A stretch of DNA of 64,000 nucleotides from a bacterium (GTDB taxonomy: Bacteria; Babelota; Babeliae; Babelales; Babelaceae). The stretch covers positions 248,001 through 312,000 of the forward strand of contig JAEYYR010000002.1 in assembly GCA_023428375.1 (NCBI GenBank). Direction: 5' to 3'. Positions 35,322 to 44,606 of the stretch are shown here, piece after piece (the first letter of the stretch is position 1; each line of letters opens with the position of its first letter). The translations under genes and the position numbers were made by a program. The notes beneath the pieces are model-generated. The model searched no databases, was not told the origin of the DNA, and saw only the letters and a program-made list of their open reading frames with translations.

Positions 35322-36293
35322 CTAATTTGTTTTAACAAGAATATTGTTATTATTTTTTATAAGTTTCCAATTTTCTACAATAGTATGAGATGAACTTTTG
35401 CCTTCGTTAATATAACGAATGATTTCATTCAACCAGGCATTACTGTGAATAACGGGAACGGCTTGTTTTTTGAGCCAGATAATCAAGACACGTTTTTGCA
35501 AAAATGGTGTTAATGAAGTAAACGCATTCAAATCGATTGCATCACCATTACTAATTGTGTTGAGAGCTTCTTGCGTTGTTGCGTGTAAGAATTGATCTAA
35601 ATTTCCAAAGTATGCCATCGTTTGCAATAATTTTGCTTCATAGCGACTATCGGTTTGTTCAAAGGCCGGAATTATAGTATGACGAATGCGATTACGTAAA
35701 TAATCTAGTTGATCATTGGTATAATCTTTAAGATATAAAATGTTATTTTCTTTTAAATATTCTAAAATCTCTGATTTTTTAATCGACAACAACGGGCGAA
35801 TAATTGATCCCTGTTTTGGCTTAATTCCTTGAAGCCCATTTACCGTTGCGCCACGGATTAAATTCAAAAAGAAAGTTTCAATTGAATCATCTTGATGATG
35901 GCCAAGTGCAATCAGTTGTGCATGATATTCTTGTGCTATTTCTGAAAAAAATGCACGACGTAATTTGCGACCCAATTCTTCTTTTGATCCGTTTAATTTT
36001 TTCTCAAGCTTAATCTCATCAGCATGTTTTGTAACGAAGTCGATACCTAAACTTTTGCAAAAATCTTGGCACCACATAACATCCTGTTCTGCTTCTGGGC
36101 GCCAGCCATGATTCAGATGTGCTGCAATTAATCGTAGATTCAAAGAATCTCGTATCGATACTAAATACTGCGTCAAAAATACCGAATCAGGTCCACCGGA
36201 TAAACCGATAATTATAGTATCGCCAGAATTAATTAAATTATGCTGCGCCACATAGGAATCTATGCGGCGCAGTAATGAAGTGTTTGAAATCAT
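35322..36293 (-). CDS. tilS: tRNA(Ile)-lysidine synthetase
   Basis: A 323-residue enzyme that converts C34 of tRNA-Ile(CAU) to lysidine using ATP. It has the PP-loop SGGPDS (32-37), A-A-H-L-N-H-G-W near residue 57 and the G-H-H-Q-D-D-S-I-E-T-F box near residue 132. It lacks most of the C-terminal domain present in E. coli TilS, like the short forms in some bacteria. The start codon overlaps the gyrB stop (TAATG), so it is translated from the gyrB message. Confidence 0.9.
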   Translation of the reverse strand: MISNTSLLRRIDSYVAQHNLINSGDTIIIGLSGGPDSVFLTQYLVSIRDSLNLRLIAAHLNHGWRPEAEQDVMWCQDFCKSLGIDFVTKHADEIKLEKKLNGSKEELGRKLRRAFFSEIAQEYHAQLIALGHHQDDSIETFFLNLIRGATVNGLQGIKPKQGSIIRPLLSIKKSEILEYLKENNILYLKDYTNDQLDYLRNRIRHTIIPAFEQTDSRYEAKLLQTMAYFGNLDQFLHATTQEALNTISNGDAIDLNAFTSLTPFLQKRVLIIWLKKQAVPVIHSNAWLNEIIRYINEGKSSSHTIVENWKLIKNNNNILVKTN

Positions 36294-38713
36294 TAGATGT
36301 CTAGGTTTTTTACAAAATGACCGTTGTCTTCAATAAATTCACGACGGCCTGAAACATCATCACCCATCAAGGTGTCAAACCATGAATCAGCTTCTAATGC
36401 ATCGCCAACCGTCACTTGAATGAACAAGCGTTTGTTTGGATCCATTGAAGTTTCCCACAATTGTTCAGGATTCATTTCACCAAGACCTTTATAGCGCTGA
36501 ATGTTGATGTATGGTTTGCTGATCGTGCCCACTGCATCCAACAACTCAAGCGCACTCATACCAGACAATGAACGATCTTTATCCGTCATTTTCAACGTCC
36601 AGCCTTTATTAAGGCTTTCAAGTTTGTTCAATTGTGTTGAGAGATTATAAACTTCTTCTGAAATAAAGAAATCAAGGCTGACTTGCCATTCTCTATTGAT
36701 ACGAGCAAAGCGAATGAATGTGTGATGCGCTGCTAATGCAGAACCTTCTTCACTTGCAACTTCTTCGCGGACGACATCGATTGCATATTCAGGGAAGAAT
36801 GGCTTGAGTGCATTAATAAGTTTTTCCGTGGTCTCAGTCTTTTGCCATGAAACACTATGGATTGCAGACACCAATAAATGGGTTTGTTCCATAGTTAATT
36901 TATATTTACGCGATACACCATCAAGTAAAATCTCATACTGGGCCAAATCATCAAGGATTGTTTGCCATTCAGCATTAGGTAACGCTGAAGATCCAAGAAT
37001 GAGTTCAGTGTTTTCACGTGCCCATTTTGCTAAGAATTTTTTCAAAGCGTTGTCATCTTTAAGGTATTCTTCTGATTTGCCCAACTTAATCTTGTACAAT
37101 GGTGGTTGAGCAATATACAGATAACCAGATTCAATAATTGGTTTCATATATCTAAAGAAGAACGTCAACAACAACGTACGAATATGTGAGCCGTCAACGT
37201 CAGCATCGGTCATCAATACAATTTTGTGATAGCGCGCTTTTTCGAGTGCAAATTCTTCACCAGCGATACCAGTACCGACAGCAGAAATTAATGCACGAAT
37301 TTCTTCGTTGCCTAAAATCTTATCAAGGCGCGCTTTTTCAACGTTCAAAATTTTACCACGGATAGGTAAAATTGCTTGAGTATGTCTGTCGCGTGCTTGT
37401 TTTGCTGATCCGCCTGCAGAGTCACCTTCTACAATGAACAATTCACATTCAGCAGGAGTTTCAGCTGCGCAGTCTGCTAACTTACCAGGCAACACGGTAG
37501 ATTCTAAAACCGTCTTGCGGCGTGTAAGCTCACGAGCTTTTTTTGCAGCTTCACGGGCATGTAATGCGAGTTCAGCTTTTTGCAAAATCTTACGAGCGAT
37601 AGCCGGGTTTTCTTCAAAGAATGAATCAAGGAACGATCCGGTCCATGATTCAACCAAGCCTTTAACTTCACTATTACCGAGCTTACCTTTTGTTTGTCCT
37701 TCAAATTGCGGTTCAGCAACTTTCATATTAATAACACAAACCAAGCCTTCTCGTACGTCTTCGCTTGAAAAGCTTGAATCGTCTTTGAAGAATTTCATCT
37801 CAGTTGCTTTTTTGTTGCAGACTTTTGTTAATGCTGCACGGAAACCGGTAACATGAGTACCGCCTTCAGCAGTGTTAATGTTATTAACAAATGAATAGGT
37901 TTGCTCACCAAATCCGTCATTATATTGGAATGCGATTTCCATATGATGAGAATCGTCGCCTTTTTCAAAATAGACAACCTGTGGGAATAATGGTGTTTTC
38001 TTGCTATTTACGGATTCAACAAAGGAGATAATACCGCCTTCATAGAAGAATTCATGAGATTTATTAGAACGTTCGTCAAGAATCGCAATACGCAAACCTT
38101 TATTAAGGAAGGCAAGTTCGCGCAAGCGGGTTGATAACGTATCAAAATTAAAATCAGTTGTTTCTCTAAAAATTTCAGCATCTGGCTTAAAGCGAACAAA
38201 GGTACCGCGTTTTGTGGTAGTGCCGATTTCTTTTAATGGAAAATCAGGGGTACCGCGTTTAAAAGATTGTGTATATACATGACCATTTTTATACACTTCA
38301 ACGGTTAACCATTCTGAAAGTGCGTTTACAACAGAAGCACCTACGCCATGAAGACCGCCGGAGTATTTGTACGTATCTTTATCAAATTTTCCGCCTGCAT
38401 GGAGTTTGGTGAAAACAATTTCAGCTGCTGATACGCCTTCGGTCGGATGAATATCCACGGGAATACCGCGACCATTATCTTCAACCGAACATGAACCATC
38501 TGGATATAGAATGATATTAATTTTATCACAGTGACCAGCGAGGGCTTCGTCAACTGAGTTATCAACGATTTCCCAAACTAAATGATGCAAGCCTTGAGGG
38601 CCTACCGAGCCAATATACATGGCTGGACGTTTGCGAACGGCTTCAAGTCCTTCTAAAATTCGAATGGACCCGGCACCATATTCTGGCGTATTTTTGTTAG
38701 ATTTATCTGACAT
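36293..38713 (-). CDS. gyrB: DNA gyrase subunit B
   Basis: An 806-residue type IIA topoisomerase ATPase subunit. It has the GHKL ATP site (E-I-V-D-N-S-V-D-E-A, D-N-G-R-G-I-P, G-G-L-H-G-V-G), the TOPRIM glutamate in V-E-G-D-S-A-G-G, the D-A-D-V-D-G-S-H-I metal site and the terminal Q-R-Y-K-G-L-G-E-M-N-P box. A roughly 165-residue insert in the TOPRIM/tail region makes it E. coli-like in length. ATG 38713 has GGGAGC upstream; a frame extension to 38806 has no homology and is rejected. Confidence 0.96.
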   Translation of the reverse strand: MSDKSNKNTPEYGAGSIRILEGLEAVRKRPAMYIGSVGPQGLHHLVWEIVDNSVDEALAGHCDKINIILYPDGSCSVEDNGRGIPVDIHPTEGVSAAEIVFTKLHAGGKFDKDTYKYSGGLHGVGASVVNALSEWLTVEVYKNGHVYTQSFKRGTPDFPLKEIGTTTKRGTFVRFKPDAEIFRETTDFNFDTLSTRLRELAFLNKGLRIAILDERSNKSHEFFYEGGIISFVESVNSKKTPLFPQVVYFEKGDDSHHMEIAFQYNDGFGEQTYSFVNNINTAEGGTHVTGFRAALTKVCNKKATEMKFFKDDSSFSSEDVREGLVCVINMKVAEPQFEGQTKGKLGNSEVKGLVESWTGSFLDSFFEENPAIARKILQKAELALHAREAAKKARELTRRKTVLESTVLPGKLADCAAETPAECELFIVEGDSAGGSAKQARDRHTQAILPIRGKILNVEKARLDKILGNEEIRALISAVGTGIAGEEFALEKARYHKIVLMTDADVDGSHIRTLLLTFFFRYMKPIIESGYLYIAQPPLYKIKLGKSEEYLKDDNALKKFLAKWARENTELILGSSALPNAEWQTILDDLAQYEILLDGVSRKYKLTMEQTHLLVSAIHSVSWQKTETTEKLINALKPFFPEYAIDVVREEVASEEGSALAAHHTFIRFARINREWQVSLDFFISEEVYNLSTQLNKLESLNKGWTLKMTDKDRSLSGMSALELLDAVGTISKPYINIQRYKGLGEMNPEQLWETSMDPNKRLFIQVTVGDALEADSWFDTLMGDDVSGRREFIEDNGHFVKNLDI

Positions 38714-38908
38714 AAAGCTCCCGATAAGCATCGAGTAAATAGAGACTCGGTAGTTTTTAATAGTATACCATAACAGGGGTTTTTCTCCAAAAGCTAGAAA
38801 AGCCAAAAATGCTGTATAGAGTACTATTTTCCTAAATGAAGATGATTGAGTTTTTTAAGGGAATAATTAGTATGGAATTAAATATTGTTTATTTTTAGAG
38901 AAATTATT

Positions 38909-39478
38909 ATGAAACATGCAAGATTGATATATCTTTTATTTTTAATTAATTCTGTTCAGGCTAAAATTGATGTTTTTTCGATTGCGGGAAAATTTAAGAC
39001 TAATGATCTTTCGGTGCCAGTTTTGCCTACAGGATCGATTCCTGTAACAGCAGTAATTGCAACGGGATTTTTCTTTTGGAAGGCAAATGAGACAGGTAAG
39101 AAGTTGAGCCAGTTGCGAGGTTCTCGTGGCAATTATAATCGCCAATTAATGGGAGCGCAAAAGGTATTGCAGGAATTGGGCAAGGAAAAAAATGAACAAA
39201 TAAATGTTCTGAAGATTGCGCATGAAAATTATATGAATTTAAAAACAAATGAAGCATGGAATGATTTTTTCGTTGAACAAGAAAAATTAGCTAAGATTTC
39301 TGCAGAGATTCAAAAGAAAGAACATTCTATTCCTCCATTAAAAACTGAATTTACTAAGTTAAGCCAAGAAATTGCTGAAATGCGAACGCGTTATATGAAT
39401 AATTATCTGGCTACTATTGCGACACCTATTGTATTTGCTGGGGGTTGGGGTCTTTGGAACTTATTTTTTAAGAAATAA
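38909..39478 (+). CDS. Signal-peptide protein with coiled coil and C-terminal TM segment
   Basis: A 189-residue protein: signal peptide (1-18), a hydrophobic segment (about 46-60), a long coiled-coil-prone central part (65-160) and a C-terminal hydrophobic helix (about 165-185). The layout is like the protein at 40148, on the other side of the ERF gene, though the sequences differ. No family recognised. ATG 38909 is chosen over 38885 because it starts the signal peptide and has AGAGAAATT upstream. It is 5 bases from the ERF gene. Confidence 0.6.
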   Translation: MKHARLIYLLFLINSVQAKIDVFSIAGKFKTNDLSVPVLPTGSIPVTAVIATGFFFWKANETGKKLSQLRGSRGNYNRQLMGAQKVLQELGKEKNEQINVLKIAHENYMNLKTNEAWNDFFVEQEKLAKISAEIQKKEHSIPPLKTEFTKLSQEIAEMRTRYMNNYLATIATPIVFAGGWGLWNLFFKK

Positions 39479-39483
39479 TTATT

Positions 39484-40077
39484 ATGGAATTCAAACCATT
39501 TCAATCAGAAACCATTGGTGAGATTTCTGAAGCAATCGTCAATGCTCAGCGTGATTATAAATCAATCCCTAAAACAAAGACGGCCGGAAAGCCAGGTGGT
39601 AAGCAATGGACCTATGCGGATTTGACCGATGTGCTAGATGCGATGTTGCCAATATTAAGCAATCATGGGTTGGCATTTACGCAACGTGAACAGACATATG
39701 AAGGCAAAATTTATCTTGTTACCATGCTGTCTCATAAAAAGACCGGTGAATGGATTGGTTCTTTCAAGCCATTAAATCCCGTTGATACAAGTGATCAAGC
39801 GTACGGTTCTTGTATGTCATATCAACGTCGCTATGCTGCCTATGCAATTCTCGGTATACATCCCTCAGATGAAGATGATGATGGAGAGTCAGCAAAAGAT
39901 GCTCAGTTGATAACCGATAAGCAACTTTCGTATATCAATTTTTTACTCAAAGATCGTGAATATTTAAGAAAAGAAATTTGTGATCGATTAAGAGTAGTAA
40001 GCATTGAATCGATGAGCAGTAAGTCTGCCTCAGATGTTATAAAATGGATAGAAAAGAAAACAGGAAAAGAAGATTAA
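39484..40077 (+). CDS. ERF-superfamily single-strand annealing recombination protein
   Basis: A 197-residue protein matching the ERF (essential recombination function) family: N-terminal I-V-N-A-Q-R-D-Y-K-S-I-P-K, Y-A-D-L-T-D-V-L-D, the T-G-E-W-I block and the Q-A-Y-G-S-C-M-S-Y-Q-R-R-Y-A-A-Y-A-I-L-G-I signature (about 100-120). ERF proteins are ring-forming annealing proteins, mostly from phages. No other phage genes are near. The C-terminal region (about 140-197) is helical and could bind a partner. Confidence 0.85.
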   Translation: MEFKPFQSETIGEISEAIVNAQRDYKSIPKTKTAGKPGGKQWTYADLTDVLDAMLPILSNHGLAFTQREQTYEGKIYLVTMLSHKKTGEWIGSFKPLNPVDTSDQAYGSCMSYQRRYAAYAILGIHPSDEDDDGESAKDAQLITDKQLSYINFLLKDREYLRKEICDRLRVVSIESMSSKSASDVIKWIEKKTGKED

Positions 40078-40147
40078 TAGCAATTAATGCTTGCTATTTT
40101 TTTTTCAAGGTTTAAGTTGTCCTTCAGAAATCAATGTAAGGATTTAT

Positions 40148-40687
40148 ATGCTTTTCGTTTTAATTTTATTAGCAAGCGTTGCTTGGGGTTCTGCAAGCAT
40201 GTATGAAAATTTTTATTCTATTCATTCAAAGCTTACAAATCCATCTGTTTTGATCGGTGTGGGAGTTTTTGCGGGAATCAATACTTTGAGGAATGTTTTG
40301 TTTCTGCAGCCAATATTGAAAAATTGCAATGTAGATGTTCTTAATATGATCGAAGAAAATGAGTCGCTAATTGCTCGAATAGATAATGAGTGGAAGAAGG
40401 TGATTGAATCTCAGCAGCATTATGCAGCGGCGAAAAATACTCACAATGCGCAATTAACTCAGTGTGCATGGGAAAAATACTATGGCATGCAAGAATATTA
40501 TGAAAAAAATGAGTTTGAAGGTTATTTAAAAGATTCTAAAATACTACTTGCTCGTTTAAATCTACAAAAAGCTGAATATGACAGAGCTTTACGCTGGTCT
40601 TGCTATACAAGTATCGGCTCTTTTTTAACGCTGAGTGGTATTATTGGTTATCGTTATTGGCTTCATTGTTTTTCTCGATTTTGTTGA
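40148..40687 (+). CDS. Signal-peptide protein with coiled coil and C-terminal TM segment
   Basis: A 179-residue protein with an N-terminal signal/anchor (1-15), a hydrophobic segment (about 33-50), a helical coiled-coil-prone region (58-150) and a C-terminal TM helix (about 153-173). Topology and length resemble the 38909 protein. ATG 40148 has AAGGATTTAT directly upstream, and an in-frame TTG/ATG further 5' is less likely. The 3' end overlaps the minus-strand gene at 40663 by 25 bases. Unknown function. Confidence 0.58.
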   Translation: MLFVLILLASVAWGSASMYENFYSIHSKLTNPSVLIGVGVFAGINTLRNVLFLQPILKNCNVDVLNMIEENESLIARIDNEWKKVIESQQHYAAAKNTHNAQLTQCAWEKYYGMQEYYEKNEFEGYLKDSKILLARLNLQKAEYDRALRWSCYTSIGSFLTLSGIIGYRYWLHCFSRFC

Positions 40688-40971
40688 GACGCACATCTCT
40701 TTTTTGCAGCCTTCCATTCTTTATACAATGATGCAAATTCATCATATATGCCCCTGCCTTTATCGTCCACTAGGGGTGTTTCGTTTGAATTTTCGCTGTA
40801 TATATAGAGGTCGGGTGAATTTCGGAAGATCGATACTTTGCGTCCACTAGTATATTTTATTATGTAATAACAGTTGTTGTCTGTTCTCATCTCTTCAATT
40901 TCTTCAGGATTTTTCGAATCTGCAGTCGCAATATAAAAGGTTAGCATTAAGAGTAATACAAGTTTTTTCAT
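40663..40971 (-). CDS. Small secreted protein, unknown function
   Basis: A 102-residue protein with a canonical signal peptide (MKKLVLLLMLTFYIATADS, cleavage near 17-19), followed by a small hydrophilic domain with a Y-Y-I-I-K-Y-T-S-G-R-K-V-S-I-F beta segment and a lysine-rich helix at the end. No family recognised. Tail-to-tail overlap of 25 bases with the 40148 gene. Confidence 0.55.
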   Translation of the reverse strand: MKKLVLLLMLTFYIATADSKNPEEIEEMRTDNNCYYIIKYTSGRKVSIFRNSPDLYIYSENSNETPLVDDKGRGIYDEFASLYKEWKAAKKRCASQQNREKQ

Positions 40972-41263
40972 TATTCGTCGAAATCTTGAATGTTTTTAAT
41001 AAATGTAATGTTTTTTGTTGCATAGAATCAATCAAAAGCATATAAAAGCAATTATAGGGAATTCTAAAGTTTTTTTGATGTTCATGGAGCAAAATAAATT
41101 ATTATAGTTTTAATTATTTGTGTAAATGTAAACATATCTTAAAGTGCTTTGTAATCAATTTTTACAGATAAATTTTTTTGAATTTTTTGATCAAATTTGA
41201 TTTTTTTCAAATTGATATTATCTTATATAAGCTTTGACTTAATGCCTATTAGGAGAATATCAC
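40972..41263. other. AT-rich intergenic region upstream of tadA
   Basis: A 292-base spacer between divergent genes, with no convincing coding frame. It includes a palindrome TCAAATTTGA (41191-41200) and a TATCTTATATAA stretch (41219-41230) that could contribute to a -10 region for tadA. The ribosome site TAGGAGAATATC is just before the tadA GTG. Confidence 0.35.
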
Positions 41264-41740
41264 GTGCGTTTACAAGATGCTGCAGATATTACATTTATGT
41301 CGCTTGCTTTGGATGAAGCAAGAAAAGCTTTGGCTCTTGGTGAAGTTCCGATCGGTTCTATTATTGTAGATGCACATGGCCAAGTAATTGGATCCGGCTA
41401 TAACACCGTAGAACATGAAAAATGCCAAATATACCATGCAGAAGGCAATGCCATTCAGCAAGCATGCAGGACGATTCAGGACTGGCGCTTGAATGGCTGT
41501 ACGATATATGTTACCTTAGAGCCCTGTCTTGTCTGTATCAGTCTTATTGGGCTGAGCAGATGCGAGAGAGTGGTATTTGGAGCACGTTCTCCTTTGTTTG
41601 GCTACTCGCTTGACAAGGAAGGTGTGCTCGGGGTATACAGAAACACTATCAAAGAAATCAAGGAAGGTGTTTTAGCTGATGATGCTGCAGCACTTTTACA
41701 AGATTTTTTTAAATTAAAGAGGGAGAAACGACGTGAATGA
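41264..41740 (+). CDS. tadA: tRNA-specific adenosine deaminase
   Basis: A 158-residue zinc deaminase that makes inosine at the wobble position of tRNA-Arg. Zinc ligands: H58 and catalytic E60 (HAEGNAI), and C88 and C91 in PCLVC. Length is normal for TadA. The GTG start at 41264 has the site TAGGAGAATATC. It overlaps the DksA-like gene by 8 bases. Confidence 0.88.
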   Translation: MRLQDAADITFMSLALDEARKALALGEVPIGSIIVDAHGQVIGSGYNTVEHEKCQIYHAEGNAIQQACRTIQDWRLNGCTIYVTLEPCLVCISLIGLSRCERVVFGARSPLFGYSLDKEGVLGVYRNTIKEIKEGVLADDAAALLQDFFKLKREKRRE

Positions 41741-42071
41741 AATTAATCGTATAAAAAAAGATTTACTTGCTCGAAAACTTGAAATTGAGCATGAATTAGA
41801 GCGTTTGGCTCGAGAAAAAGTAGGCGATGATCAGGTATTAGATACCGGTGATCAAGCGCTCATTTCTTCGCTTGAAGATATCAATATTTCGTTACAAAAT
41901 AACGAGCGTTCTGAATATAATATGATTCTTAAGGCGCTTGAAATGATCGATTCGGGTACTTATGGTATCTGTACCGATTGCAATCAGCCTATCGCTGAAA
42001 AACGTTTAAAGTTATTGCCAAATGCTACTCGTTGTTTGGCGTGCCAAGAAGCGCGTGAAGAACGTAGTTAG
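41733..42071 (+). CDS. DksA/TraR-family zinc-finger transcription factor
   Basis: A 112-residue protein with an N-terminal coiled coil (1-75, including the D-T-G-D-Q-A segment) and a C-terminal four-cysteine zinc finger (C80, C83, C101, C104). DksA/TraR proteins bind RNA polymerase in the secondary channel, often with ppGpp. It starts with GTG 41733, after AGAGGGAGAAAC, inside the end of tadA, so the two are coupled. Confidence 0.88.
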   Translation: MNEINRIKKDLLARKLEIEHELERLAREKVGDDQVLDTGDQALISSLEDINISLQNNERSEYNMILKALEMIDSGTYGICTDCNQPIAEKRLKLLPNATRCLACQEAREERS

Positions 42072-42136
42072 TTTGTAACTTTTTTTGAAGTTGTTATACT
42101 TTTAGGCATATGTATCTGCACATTTGGCGTACATGT

Positions 42137-42211
<75 letters not shown>

Positions 42212-42258
42212 AAAGCAGATAGATGAAATTGTTTACATATAGAGGTCTCTTACATACT

Positions 42259-42678
42259 ATGAACGCAAAGACAAAAGAAGTTGTTTCACAACAACCGTTG
42301 GCGCATGGCGTGGGACGTCGCAAGTCTTCAGTGGCTCGCGTATGGCTTCGTCGTGGTAAAGGTACAATTCTTGTTAATGGTATTTCCGTTAAAGAATATT
42401 TTGATACAGATTTGAATCGTACAGCTGCACAAGCACCACTTTCTGTATATGCTCTTGCAAAAAATTATGATTTTGCAGTGAACGTACAAGGTGGCGGTCT
42501 TTCAGCTCAAGCTGATGCGATCAAGCTTGGTATTGCACGTGCTATTTTAAGCGCTGATGAAGCTGCTCGCTCATTACTTCGCGAACATGGTTTCTTAACC
42601 GTAGATTCACGTCTTAAAGAACGTAAAAAATACGGTCAGAAAGCTGCTCGTCGTAAGTTCCAATTCGTTAAACGTTAA
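42259..42678 (+). CDS. rpsI: 30S ribosomal protein S9
   Basis: A 139-residue S9 with the family's G-R-R-K-S-S-V-A-R-V start, the N-V-Q-G-G-G-L-S-A-Q-A-D-A core and the K-K-Y-G-Q-K-A-A-R-R-K-F-Q-F-V-K-R tail that reaches the P-site tRNA. I prefer ATG 42259 to 42223 because the shorter form fits the family start better. rplM, its usual upstream partner, is not in the window; the upstream neighbour is tRNA-Thr. Confidence 0.95.
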   Translation: MNAKTKEVVSQQPLAHGVGRRKSSVARVWLRRGKGTILVNGISVKEYFDTDLNRTAAQAPLSVYALAKNYDFAVNVQGGGLSAQADAIKLGIARAILSADEAARSLLREHGFLTVDSRLKERKKYGQKAARRKFQFVKR

Positions 42679-42699
42679 TACTGAGCGGGTGGGTGAAGC

Positions 42700-44544
42700 G
42701 TGTGCAGTATTGTTGGCTATGTTGGTAAAGAGCATAGTCGAGCCTTTGTTTTGGAAGGCTTGCGCCGCTTAGAATATCGTGGGTATGACTCTGCTGGGTT
42801 TGCATGTCTTAATCTTGCAGACAAACAGGTTTCATGGCTCAAAACGGTAGGTGGTATTCAGCATCTTATTAAAGATGTTGAGAAAGCTTCAATTGATGGC
42901 GCTTTAGCCATTGGACATACGCGTTGGTCAACCCATGGCGTTGTTTCTGACAAAAACGCTCACCCCCATATTGACTGTCATGGTACTATTGCTGTAGTGC
43001 ACAATGGTATTATCGAAAATTATCATGCACTTCGCACCGAACTTGAAAAATCGGGACATGTTTTTGCTTCTGAAACAGATTCCGAAACAATCGCCCATCT
43101 TCTTGAATGGTTGTTATCTATTCATCCCCAACGACATAATGCATTTGCAGAATTGGTAAAGCGTCTTCATGGAGCTTATGCTTTTGTTGCATTAATGCAA
43201 GAACGCCCTGACGAATTGTTGGTAGCGCGTAAGCGTTCACCAGTGTGTATCGGTATTGGTGATGGGGAAATGTATATTGCTTCAGACATGTTGGCTTTTG
43301 CCGGTCTAACAAAACGTGTAGTCTTTCTTCCTGATGATTCTTTTGCTTTGGTAAGAAAAGATGCTATAGAATTGTATGATTTTGAAGGTAAATCTTTAAC
43401 ATTGCCGGTACAAGAAATAGACGCTTCATGGTCGCACGTAGAAAAAACGGGCTTTGAGCATTTTATGCTAAAAGAGATATATGAACAGAAGCGAGTGGTT
43501 TATGATACCATGCATTTCTTGCGTTCTATATCGCCGCGTATTTGGGATCATTGTGGTTTAACGTTGGAACAAGTCCAAAATATTCAATCTATCCATTTGA
43601 TTGGGTGCGGAACTTCGTGGCACGCTGCGTTGATTGCCCGTTACTTTTTCGAAACCATTCTCAATATTAGAACGACGGTTCATCTTGCGTCAGAGTTTCG
43701 TTACCAAACATTGTTCTATGATCCAAATGCTTTGTATATTGCATTTTCTCAATCTGGAGAAACTGCTGATACATTAGAAGCTATTCGTCTGATTAAATCA
43801 AAACAGATGCATACTATTGCAGTAACAAATGTTGCATCAAGTACTATGGTACGTGAAGCGGATGGGTTTATCTTGACTCAAGCGCAACAAGAAATTGCCG
43901 TGGCATCAACTAAATCATTTACAGCTCAATTGACAGCATTATATTGGTTCGTGCATAGATTTGCTCTTGAACGTGGTGTTATTCAATTACATCAGTTAGC
44001 ACAAGCGGAAGAAGAGTTGCAGGTTGCTGCAGAAGTTTTGGAGACGGTATTAGAGAATTTTAAAATTTCGATCATGCATGATCTTGCCGCGTATTATGCA
44101 CGATTTGATAAATTTATTTTCTTGGGTCGCCATAGTTCTTATCCATTTGCACAAGAAGCCGCACTTAAATTAAAAGAAGTGGCGTATTGTTTTGTCGATT
44201 GCTATCCTGCTGGTGAATTAAAGCATGGACCAATCGCATTGGTTGAACCATCGGTACCAGTTTTCATTTTTTCTCATCTTGATCCAATTATTTATCAAAA
44301 GCTTGTTTCAAACGCCCAAGAGGTTAAAGCTCGTAAGGGTCATTTATTCGTGTTTGCTTTTGAAGGGCAGTCAGAACTGATAGAACTCGCTGATAATGTT
44401 ATTGTTATTCCGCGAGTAGTACCATTATTAGCTCCAATGGCAATGACAGGCGTTATGCAATTCTTGATCTACCATATCGCACGAATTCTAAATAGACCAA
44501 TCGATAAACCAAGAAATTTGGCAAAATCGGTAACGGTTGAATAA
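42700..44544 (+). CDS. glmS: Glutamine-fructose-6-phosphate aminotransferase
   Basis: A 614-residue enzyme making glucosamine-6-phosphate, the first step to UDP-GlcNAc for the cell wall. It has the N-terminal nucleophile Cys2 (MCSIVGYVG), glutaminase motifs H-T-R-W-S-T-H-G and H-N-G-I-I-E-N-Y, then two SIS sugar-isomerase domains with S-Q-S-G-E-T-A-D-T and a C-terminal R-N-L-A-K-S-V-T-V-E. The GTG start at 42700 has GGGTGGGTGAAG upstream. The presence of glmS with M23 and FtsB-like genes suggests that peptidoglycan is made. No glmS ribozyme was recognised upstream; the gap from rpsI is only 21 bases. Confidence 0.97.
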   Translation: MCSIVGYVGKEHSRAFVLEGLRRLEYRGYDSAGFACLNLADKQVSWLKTVGGIQHLIKDVEKASIDGALAIGHTRWSTHGVVSDKNAHPHIDCHGTIAVVHNGIIENYHALRTELEKSGHVFASETDSETIAHLLEWLLSIHPQRHNAFAELVKRLHGAYAFVALMQERPDELLVARKRSPVCIGIGDGEMYIASDMLAFAGLTKRVVFLPDDSFALVRKDAIELYDFEGKSLTLPVQEIDASWSHVEKTGFEHFMLKEIYEQKRVVYDTMHFLRSISPRIWDHCGLTLEQVQNIQSIHLIGCGTSWHAALIARYFFETILNIRTTVHLASEFRYQTLFYDPNALYIAFSQSGETADTLEAIRLIKSKQMHTIAVTNVASSTMVREADGFILTQAQQEIAVASTKSFTAQLTALYWFVHRFALERGVIQLHQLAQAEEELQVAAEVLETVLENFKISIMHDLAAYYARFDKFIFLGRHSSYPFAQEAALKLKEVAYCFVDCYPAGELKHGPIALVEPSVPVFIFSHLDPIIYQKLVSNAQEVKARKGHLFVFAFEGQSELIELADNVIVIPRVVPLLAPMAMTGVMQFLIYHIARILNRPIDKPRNLAKSVTVE

Positions 44545-44606
44545 ATTTCACACACGTCCAATTTTTCATTTTTGTCAGTAGTAACAGTTTTACTAAAAGT
44601 ATTTCT

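Noticed and set aside
37434..37856. 140-codon plus-strand frame inside gyrB, and similar long antisense frames elsewhere
   Set aside because: Entirely antisense to a secure gyrB gene; no independent evidence.
42679..42699. Possible glmS ribozyme upstream of glmS
   Set aside because: The rpsI-glmS gap is only 21 bases, too short for the ribozyme, and no core sequence is visible.
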